37,966 nt of DNA from the NCBI GenBank assembly GCA_001725945.1, contig LRMT01000285.1:1-37966 (forward strand). The letters run 5' to 3'. This DNA comes from Cupriavidus sp. UYMMa02A (GTDB lineage: Bacteria > Pseudomonadota > Gammaproteobacteria > Burkholderiales > Burkholderiaceae). Position numbers and translations under genes: made by a program. The notes beneath the pieces were generated by a model. The model did not search any database. It was not told the origin of the DNA and saw only the letters and a list, made by a program, of their open reading frames with translations. Below are positions 31,458 through 37,966 of the stretch, in pieces (position 1 is the first letter of the stretch; the number at the start of each line of letters is the position of its first letter).

Positions 31458-32309
31458 TCAAAATTTATAAGACGCCGCCAAATAGAACACGATCGGATTC
31501 GGCTCCAGCTTCGTCTTGGACGTCGACAACACCGTCCCATCCGACGCCTTGACCGTCATCGTCGACGTCGACGACAGCGGGATATACGTGACCGACGCCG
31601 TCAGCCCCCAGTGTTCGTTGAAGTTGTAGGTGCCCCCGACGTTGAACACCGGCGCCCATGACGACGACGCATCGGCATGTACCGACGTCGGCCCCGGGAT
31701 GCCCGCGCCGGCGGCAAGGATGGCGCCCAGGTTGCTGTTCAGCGAATTGGCAAAGGCCGGATTCACTTCGATGTTGGTGAAGAAGTTGTACGAAAGCCCC
31801 ACTCCCACGAACGGACGGAAGCTCGAGGTCGGCTCCAGGAAGTGGTATTGCACCATTGCCGCGGGGCTCCATTGACGCGCCTTGGTGATGATCGGGTTGA
31901 GCGCAGGATCGCCCAGGCTCTGGTGGCCCAGCGCGCCGGCCGGGCCCGGCGGGATCAGTTCACCGTGGCCGTAGATCTTGAACTCCGGCGGAACGCCGCC
32001 TACTGCCGTCAGCGCGATATGGTCGGTGAAGAAATGGCTGAAGGTGAAGCCCACCGTATTGGCGTTCGACGTCGACAGGCTGCTGCCCGGCGCGCTGAAC
32101 GTGCCGGGCAGGCCGAGCGGATAGTTGATCGGGACCTGGGCCACGGTCGTAGTGAGCGGGGCGCTGTGGCCACTGGTCTGGATGTTGAACCAGCCGGCCG
32201 TGACGACATTGTCTCCGGCCTTCTGCGCGTGGGCCGGCACGCTGGCGAGCGCTGCCAGCGCGGTGCACGCTGCGGCAAGGCATTTCAGGATCTTGTGAAT
32301 GGCATGCAT
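31458..32309 (-). CDS. ompW: OmpW-family outer membrane protein
   Basis: A 283-residue precursor with a Sec signal peptide (MHAIHKILKCLAAACTALAAL, cleavage after AHA). The mature part is an eight-stranded barrel of the OmpW/AlkL type, ending in the outer-membrane sorting signal YKF with terminal Phe. Recognisable strands are TVGFTFSHFFTDHIALTAVGG, SFRPFVGVGLSYNFFTNIEV and NFNEHWGLTASVTYIPL; the last is the classic OmpW end region. It is longer than E. coli OmpW (about 212 residues) because of longer surface loops. It probably allows passive entry of hydrophobic molecules. It lies downstream of two lipoprotein genes on the same strand. Confidence 0.9.
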   Translation of the reverse strand: MHAIHKILKCLAAACTALAALASVPAHAQKAGDNVVTAGWFNIQTSGHSAPLTTTVAQVPINYPLGLPGTFSAPGSSLSTSNANTVGFTFSHFFTDHIALTAVGGVPPEFKIYGHGELIPPGPAGALGHQSLGDPALNPIITKARQWSPAAMVQYHFLEPTSSFRPFVGVGLSYNFFTNIEVNPAFANSLNSNLGAILAAGAGIPGPTSVHADASSSWAPVFNVGGTYNFNEHWGLTASVTYIPLSSTSTMTVKASDGTVLSTSKTKLEPNPIVFYLAASYKF

Positions 32310-32422
32310 GTGATGTCCCCGGGCGATCAAAATGGTCTTGCAAAGAAGCAGGCGATCCGCAGCGTCATGCCCGTCAGGGCGTGGACGCTGCGTGGTGCCG
32401 CCTCGCGTTGTGTCCATGCGGC

Positions 32423-33710
32423 TTACTGCACGAAGGCGCCGACCGTGAAGTACGGACCGCTGCTGCGCGATTCGAGAAAGCCGAACACGCCGCCCGTGAA
32501 CATCAGCTTGCCGGTGGGCGCCGCGTTCGCCGCGGCGTCCCTGGGCGTGACGGCGACCACGCCGGGCACGTTCTGCGAGTAATCGAGCCGGTAGGGATTG
32601 GCCAGCGAAGCATCGGACGGACGGAACGGATCCAGCATGGTCGCGGCAGCATTGACCAGAGCCGTGGTGCGGTAGTCGAAGTTGCTGTCCACGCCGACGT
32701 ATTCGCCGTTCACCGTCCCCTGCGTGATGGCGACGGACGGCGACATCATGCCGATGCCGATTTCGTCGTCAGCGCCGAGCGGCCCGTAGGCCAGGTTGTC
32801 GCTGGCATAGCCCACGCGGATCATGACCGGCACCAGCGCGCCGCGCAGCTTGCCGACGATCAGGTAGGCCTTGCCCAGCGTCCCGCCCATGGTGGGCGGC
32901 TGGACCTCCGCCTTGTAGTTGGTGGAGAGCAGCGCACCGCTCGGCTGCGGCACGAAGTTGTTGCCCTTGCGGGCGCAGGTGCCGGTGGCGTTGTCGCACA
33001 CCGTGAACGAGCCGTCGGCCGCGAGCTGCATGCGGTAATCCTGCGCGACCGTCTGGAAGTTCTTCGATGGCACCTCATGGAAACCCACGCCGTTGTAGTA
33101 GCCCGCGATCTTGGACAGGTCGGTCTCGGTCTGCGCAAAGCCGATGAACTGGAAGTACGGGAAGGTAGTGTCAGGCACCGCACCGGCACCGCCGATGCCG
33201 GCGAAGCGGATGCGCGCGCCCGGGATGGTGCCGCCGACGACGCCCATCCCCACGAACAGCCTGGCCGGACGGTTCGGGTCCAGGCTCGCGCCGTTGAGCC
33301 GGAACGCGCACTGGTTCAGCTTGGCGGTGGGCAGCCCGGTTTCCTGCGACAGCGCGCCTTCCATCACGTTCTGCCCGTTGGTGGGGTCGCTGCGTGTCGG
33401 TTGAACGGTGCCGGTGGTGCGCGGCACCGACGAATCGAGGAACGACGCGCCACGTCAGCTTTGTGGTGTCGACCTGCACTTTGACCAGCTCGCCCGAACC
33501 GGTGCCGCCGGTAAACGTGGTGGAGTAGTCGAGCGATGCCGGGCACAGGCGGGTTTCGACGGCCGCGGGCGTGGCAGGCGCGCTGTCGCCACCGCCGCCT
33601 CCGCAGGCTGCAAGCCCGGCGGCAGCGGCGGCGGCCAGCACGCCGGCGCGCAAGCCTGCGGGGACCGGGCGGTTGGAGATGAACGATCGTGAACGGTTAC
33701 GGGGCTGCAT
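32423..33710 (-). CDS. DUF2957-like lipoprotein, copy A
   Basis: About 429 residues, with a lipoprotein signal ending in LAAC and a Gly-rich linker. The mature domain contains ETRLCPASLDYSTTFTGGTGSGELVKV. Family name DUF2957 is given from memory of Burkholderia and Cupriavidus lipoproteins; function unknown. The start ATG at 33708-33710 has AGGAGA upstream. The frame breaks near 33441-33443, where two bases are missing (or one is extra); correction gives VFLDSSVPRTTGTVQP. It is clearly paralogous to the next gene upstream: the LCPASLDY-TTFTGG-GELV block, the FAQTETD-SKVAG-type block and the GYH/GFHEVPS block recur in the same order. It is probably secreted across the inner membrane and anchored in the envelope. 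Confidence 0.82.
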
Positions 33711-33776
33711 GGCCAGTCTCCTCTTTGGTATTTGATTGGCTTTGGGCAGATAGGTGTGGGGGCGCAAGGGATCGGG

Positions 33777-35123
33777 TCAGGGGCTCGCGAGTACGCTGAC
33801 GCGGAAGGTCGGACCGGAGGAGCCCGCCAGGTGCGCGAACACACGGCCGTTGGCAATCAGCGTGCCGGTGGTACCGCTGTTGTCGGTGGTGTCGACCATG
33901 CCTGCCGTGCCCTGCGTGAAGTCGAGCTGGTAGCCGCCCGTCTGCGCCAGCGTCGATGGGTCGAGCAGGTCCACGCGGTTGCCGTTGACCAGCGAGAACG
34001 TGTACGACAGGTCGCTGCCCGAGCCAATGTAGCCGCCGTTGATCTGGCCGACAGCCAGTGGCGTAGCGGGCGCCAGCAATGCCAGGCCCGATTCGTCATC
34101 GACATTGATGTTCGGCGGCAGCACCGAGATCTGCGCGTAGCCGGCGCGGATCACCAGCGGGATCCGCGCACCGTTGAGCTTGCCCACGACCATCAATCCC
34201 TTGGCGCGGCTTGCGTTGGTGCTGGTGATGGCCTGGTTGTAGAAGGCCGGGTAGCGCCGGCTGCCGTCGGCGTTGCTGCTCTCGAATGCGCCGTCATTGC
34301 CGGCGCGCAGCGTCCAGTTGTTGCCCGTGGTGACGCAGCTTGCGCCCGCGGACGTGCAACTGCCATCGGCGTTGAGCGTTTCGGTGGTGCGCGCCGTGGC
34401 CGGCGTGAAGTGCGACGACGCAGTCAGCGATCCGCCCGACGGCACCTGGTGGTAGCCGAGCACGTTGTAGGTGCCCGCCACCTTGCTGAAGTCGGTCTCG
34501 GTCTGCGCGAACGCCAGCACCGGATAGATCGGGAACGTGGTCGCGGGAATCGCGCCGATGGACAGCACGCCCGGATAGGAAATCGTCGCCCCAGGGATGC
34601 CGCCGCCCGCAACACCATTGCCGAGGAAGATCACAGGCGGGTGAGCGGGATCGACCAGCGCCTGCGAGCTGCCGTCGGAGGCGGTCGCGCTTTGCAGGAC
34701 CCATGCGCAACGGTTCTGTTCCGCGGTGGGCAGCGAAGTCATGTTGGCGATCGAGCCGGTGAACGTGACACCGGCACGCGTGGGGCTCACGCTGCCGGGC
34801 TGCTTGGGCACTGGCGACTCCAGGATGTCGAGCTGGTAGGTGTGTGCCGAAGTGTCGAACCTGAGCTGCACCAGTTCGCCTGCGCCGGAGCCGCCCGTGA
34901 ACGTGGTGGTGTAGTCCAGCGAAGCGGGGCACAGCGGCCCCGGCGGGACGCCATTGCGGATCGGCCCCGAGACAGGGCAGGTCCCGTTGCTCGCGCATTG
35001 CGTACTCGGGCTGCTGGTGGTCGCGGAACCACCATCGCCGCCTCCGCCACAGGCGGCCAGCAGTATGGCCATAGTCAGCCCGGATACTGCCAGGGTCTTG
35101 CGTCGAAGTCGGGACATCGTCAT
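33777..35123 (-). CDS. DUF2957-like lipoprotein, copy B
   Basis: Intact 448-residue lipoprotein. The signal MTMSRLRRKTLAVSGLTMAI ends in lipobox LLAAC, followed by a Gly/Ser/Thr linker. The mature domain shares with copy A the LCPASLDYTTTFTGGSGAGEL block, PAEQNRCAW-type Cys, FLGNGVAGGGIPGATISYPG, VLAFAQTETDFSKVAGTYNVLGYHQVP and NADGSCTSAG in the same order. The start ATG at 35121-35123 has AAGGAGA eight bases upstream. 66 bases separate it from copy A, so tandem duplication and co-transcription are likely. Function is not known. The repeated GG-rich, Thr-rich short strands suggest a beta-rich envelope domain. Confidence 0.85.
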   Translation of the reverse strand: MTMSRLRRKTLAVSGLTMAILLAACGGGGDGGSATTSSPSTQCASNGTCPVSGPIRNGVPPGPLCPASLDYTTTFTGGSGAGELVQLRFDTSAHTYQLDILESPVPKQPGSVSPTRAGVTFTGSIANMTSLPTAEQNRCAWVLQSATASDGSSQALVDPAHPPVIFLGNGVAGGGIPGATISYPGVLSIGAIPATTFPIYPVLAFAQTETDFSKVAGTYNVLGYHQVPSGGSLTASSHFTPATARTTETLNADGSCTSAGASCVTTGNNWTLRAGNDGAFESSNADGSRRYPAFYNQAITSTNASRAKGLMVVGKLNGARIPLVIRAGYAQISVLPPNINVDDESGLALLAPATPLAVGQINGGYIGSGSDLSYTFSLVNGNRVDLLDPSTLAQTGGYQLDFTQGTAGMVDTTDNSGTTGTLIANGRVFAHLAGSSGPTFRVSVLASP

Positions 35124-35362
35124 GGCTTGTCTCCTTGTCTTGTGTGGCGCATTGGCCGGCGGCATGAAACCGTTGCGCGCGATGGCGCGCTCCGGCAGTG
35201 CCGCGTGCGAGCGTGCGCATGGCCCGCCCCGACCAAGGCTTAGTCGTAGTGACAGTGCTAGTGGTGGTGGTGACCGTGGCCGCGGTATGAATGCGGCCGC
35301 TGCCGGCCGTTATGTCCTGGCGCGCATTCGCATCCAGTCATCCAGCGGATTGGAGGGGAACG

Positions 35363-36258
35363 TCAAGGCCGGGTCGCGCGCTCTGACCGGGACACTCGCC
35401 ATGGCTGCGCGGCTGGCGCCTTCGTTGCGCACGGCGCGCCTGCTCTGGCGGGGTTTGGCGGCAGCAGGTTCCGCGCGGTCGCCGGCCTCTGCCTTGGCGG
35501 CCGCATCTGCCGCCGCAGTCTCGCGCGCCGTGCTTCGGCGCGCTGCATCGCGTCGTTGGCCTCGTCGAGATCGAAGACCGATTGCAGCGATGCCAGCTGC
35601 TGGCCGCCCGGCGCGGGCACGCACAGCGCGGCCATCACCATGGCGGTGAGCTGGGCCAGCACCTGCGCATCGCTCAGAAGCCGGCCCCTGGTAAAGGCCG
35701 GCATGAGGTTGGCGATGTCGTCGCTGGCGAGCACGCCGGCCAGGGCCTTGAGCGCGAACTGCAGCCGCCAGCCTAGTTCGTCACGGGGTTGGTCAGGCAA
35801 GGCGCGCGAGAACGCATCGAAGAAGCGCCCGAACACCGTCGCGCAATGCTCCGTCAGGTAGGACTGGATGAAAGGCGCGGTGTCGGAATGCACGCGTCCG
35901 AGCAGACGCAGGAACGACGGGCCGCCAACCACCGGATTTCGCGCCATCTGCAGTGCGGGCACGAACAGTGCGCCCATTACGTGCTCACAGCGGATGCTGT
36001 TGCCCGGCCAATGCGCTTCGCACGCATCCAGCAGTGCCAGGCGACGCGCGTTGAGCGGCCCCAGGCGCGGCCGAGCACGGCCTGCATCATGATGTCCTTG
36101 CTGCGGAAGTGGTAATTCACGGCGGCCAGGTTGACGATGGCACGCGATGTGACCTGCCTCAGTGAGGTGGCTTCGTAGCCGACCTCGATGAACAACTTTT
36201 CCGTGGCGTCGAGAATCCGAGCCTTGGTGTCTCCTGCCGTGCTTTTGCCGGTCTTCAT
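35363..36258 (-). CDS. TetR-family regulator (PsrA-like)
   Basis: About 298 residues. The N-terminal TetR helix-turn-helix (TKARILDATEKLFIEVGYEA, then SLRQVTSRAIVNLAAVNYHFRSKDIMMQAVL) is of the type found in PsrA, a fatty-acid-responsive repressor. The following PLNARRLALLDACEA block fits that subgroup. The frame breaks at 36059-36062, a run of four C where five are needed; correction joins GRAWGPLNARR. The ATG at 36256-36258 was chosen by family start. The last ~65 residues are unusually rich in Arg, Ala and Pro and do not look like the TetR core. It lies upstream of the lipoprotein/OmpW genes on the same strand with a ~240-base gap, so it may control them. Confidence 0.82.
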
Positions 36259-36697
36259 GGGGGCGCGTCTCTTTGTGCTGCTGTTTAACCCCTTGCAATG
36301 TCTACCCTGTTTCGCACCGGGCTCTGTCGGCATACGGTTGCTTGAAACAGGTGAATGAAGCCTATCCACGTGTCCGGGCGTTCACAAGCGTGGCATTCGA
36401 GGGGCGCTTCTAATTCCGCCTGCTTTGTTGGGTATCGCACAACATTGTCGGAGCGCGCTGCTATCAGGACGGTGCTGTAGATGCCTGCAACAGGAAACAT
36501 TAGAGCCACTCCTGCGCCCGTCATCCGAAATACATCATGCCGTGAGGTTTCGACGACCAGTTGACCGTGGCAGTGTCCGTTTCGCCCGGGAAAGGCGCCG
36601 GGATGGCCTTGGGGGCAACCGGCGCGCAGCCGGTAACATGGCGGTGAATTGTGCCGATAATGCGGGCATCCTCGCCCCAACACCGATCGCCGATCTC
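36259..36697. other. Intergenic region between divergent TetR and LysR genes
   Basis: About 440 bases expected to hold two divergent promoters and the LysR and TetR binding sites. I saw no clear T-N11-A palindrome or promoter pair that stands out. The LysR frame is open back to 36425 but lacks family sequence before 36698. Confidence 0.45.
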
Positions 36698-37648
36698 ATG
36701 CATATCCGCTGGCTGGAAGACTTTATCTGCCTCGCCCAGGCCGGCAGCCTCGCGCGCGCGGCCGAACTGCGCAACGTGACGCCGCCGGCGTTCGGCCGGC
36801 GCATGCAGGCGCTGGAAGTCTGGGCCGGCGCGCCGCTGATCGACCGCAGCGCGTTCCCGGTGCGCCTGACCGCCGAGGGGCGTCAGTTCCTCGAAGCCGC
36901 GCAAAGCGCGCTGCAGACGCTGGAGGATGCGCGACTCGCGTTGCGTACCGCGCATCGCGCCGATGCCAGCACGCTGACGATCGCCACCGGCAAGACGCTG
37001 GCGCGCTCGATGGTGCCGGCATGGCTGGCCGGCCTGCGGCATGCGCTGCGCAACGACAAGGCCGCGGCGGGCTTCCGCACGCGGCTGTCCACCTTCCCGA
37101 TGCACGACGCGCTCGCGATGTTCACCGAGGGCGATGCCGATTTCCTGCTGTGCTACAGCCCGCCGGATATTCCGGTGATGCTCGACGATGCGCGCTACCG
37201 CTTCCACGTGGTGGGCCTGGAGCGGCTGGTCTGCGTGAGCGCTGCCGATGCGCGCGGTGCTCCCCTGTTCCGCCTTCAGGCCGGCAAGGGCGGGACACGC
37301 ACGGCTCCCACGCCGATGATCGCCTACGCCGACAGCCTGACGCTCGGGCGCATGGTCAACCAGGAGATCGCGCGCCGCAAGCTGGCCAGCCGCCTCGACG
37401 TGATCGCCGTCAGCGACTTTGCCGAGTCGGTGCACGAGATGGTGCGGCAGCGCATGGGCCTGGCCTGGCTGCCGGCAGGGCTGATTGCCGACGACCTCCA
37501 CACGGGACGCCTGGTGCGCGCCACCACGGGCCGCGGCGCGGACGAGGCCGACCTGGCACTGGAGATCCGCCTGTACCGCCAGCGCGCGCCGGTGCGGCCG
37601 CTTGCGGAGGCGTTCTGGGACGCCGCTGTCAGCGAACCGCAGACCTGA
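36698..37648 (+). CDS. LysR-family transcriptional regulator
   Basis: A 316-residue regulator. The N-terminal winged helix begins MHIRWLEDFICLAQAGSLARAAELRNVTPPAFGRRMQALE, given in outline, with a hydrophobic linker helix. The C-terminal half is the periplasmic-binding-like co-inducer domain (LTIATGKTLARSMVPAWLAGL, then GDADFLLCYSPPDIP). It resembles the HypT/QseD type that begins with a WL-DF motif. The ATG at 36698 starts exactly at the family's first helix, although the frame is open further upstream. Its targets are unknown. It precedes a repeat element and a Bug-type binding protein gene on the same strand, which it might regulate. Confidence 0.88.
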   Translation: MHIRWLEDFICLAQAGSLARAAELRNVTPPAFGRRMQALEVWAGAPLIDRSAFPVRLTAEGRQFLEAAQSALQTLEDARLALRTAHRADASTLTIATGKTLARSMVPAWLAGLRHALRNDKAAAGFRTRLSTFPMHDALAMFTEGDADFLLCYSPPDIPVMLDDARYRFHVVGLERLVCVSAADARGAPLFRLQAGKGGTRTAPTPMIAYADSLTLGRMVNQEIARRKLASRLDVIAVSDFAESVHEMVRQRMGLAWLPAGLIADDLHTGRLVRATTGRGADEADLALEIRLYRQRAPVRPLAEAFWDAAVSEPQT

Positions 37649-37667
37649 CTCAATCGCCCCTTGTGTG

Positions 37668-37735
37668 CTCCCCTCTCCCGCCTGCGGGAGAGGGGCCGGG
37701 GGAGAGGGCCGGCATCCCCACGAAGTCCCAGCTTC
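37668..37735. repeat. Dispersed palindromic intergenic repeat, copy 3 (partial)
   Basis: Hairpin 37670-37695 has the same 12-base arms as copy 2, followed by CCGGGGGAGAGGGC and a shortened middle containing CGAAGTCCCAGC. The second palindromic block is absent. Orientation matches copy 2. It starts about 20 bases after the LysR stop. Confidence 0.78.
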
Positions 37736-37852
37736 CACATTGCACCCATTGCCAAAACGGCAACCCCCCTTGCCAAAGCCGCATGCCGTTGCCCGTCGCC
37801 CTCACTAACATCGGGCCAGCGCCATTCCCATTCCAATCCTCCGATCCGAGCC

Positions 37853-37966
37853 ATGACCACGAAGACCCTGGCCGCCCGCGGCTGGCGCCGCCACCCTCGC
37901 CTTCTCCGCGCTTGCCGCCCACGCCTCCGGCTGGCCGACCAAGCCGATTACGCGGTGGTCGGCTAC
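37853..37966 (+). CDS. Start of a Bug/TctC-family solute-binding protein (cut by window end)
   Basis: The ATG at 37853 opens MTTKTLAA. After a frame change near 37876 the sequence reads AAGAATLAFSALAAHASGWPTKPIT, a Sec signal peptide and mature start. After another break near 37953 it reads VVGY. The WPTKPIT-VVGY opening is diagnostic of Bug-family periplasmic binding proteins. Only the first ~38 codons are present. Two breaks in 114 bases fit the sequencing-error pattern seen elsewhere in the window. Confidence 0.7.
   Translation, partial: MTTKTLAARGWRRHPRLLRACRPRLRLADQADYAVVGY

Overview
The window reads as chromosome of a GC-rich betaproteobacterium of the Burkholderiaceae, most like Cupriavidus or Ralstonia. 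The reasons are the strong third-position G/C bias, the GTP-type PEP carboxykinase, tct/Bug-type solute uptake, and the tandem DUF2957-like lipoproteins. The genus is an inference from gene content. No rRNA, tRNA, CRISPR array, IS element or phage was found.

Layout. 1-4958: a dispersed palindromic repeat, pckG (minus), a D-2-hydroxyacid dehydrogenase, a second repeat copy inverted to the first, and an MFS transporter. 4959-5737: an intergenic array of phased DnaA-box-like 9-mers directly in front of a MOSC-domain gene. 6009-10459: an RND efflux pair (adaptor and MdtB/C-like permease) with no outer-membrane channel. 10654-13090: a lower-GC islet with an intact Tli4-like T6SS immunity gene, the wreck of its partner lipase effector and an unassigned plus-strand fragment. 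13105-13982: a ChaN-like lipoprotein. 14257-17502: a tripartite tricarboxylate transporter, tctCBA. 17755-20649: PaaI-like thioesterase, patatin-like phospholipase and glutathione reductase. 20690-24182: a TctD/TctE-type two-component system divergent from a PgtC-like periplasmic binding protein. 24192-31394: a TetR repressor divergent from a complete AcrAB-OprM-type pump with a recognisable operator and promoter, closed by a strong terminator. 31458-36258 (minus): an OmpW porin, two DUF2957-like lipoproteins and a PsrA-like TetR regulator. 36698-37648: a LysR regulator. 37853-end: the start of another Bug/TctC protein, preceded by a third repeat copy.

The genes form three working groups: carboxylate uptake and sensing (tctCBA, tctDE, the binding proteins) with gluconeogenesis (pckG); drug or solvent efflux (two RND systems and a TetR repressor); and an outer-membrane lipoprotein/porin cluster under a possible fatty-acid-type regulator.

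A caution for every reader: about 18 one- or two-base frame breaks are scattered through 13 otherwise well-conserved genes. Most are losses of one base from a short G or C run. They look like sequencing or assembly errors rather than decay, so I annotate those genes as full-length CDS with a break. The lipase effector is different: it lacks a large internal segment and carries a nonsense codon, so I call it a real pseudogene.
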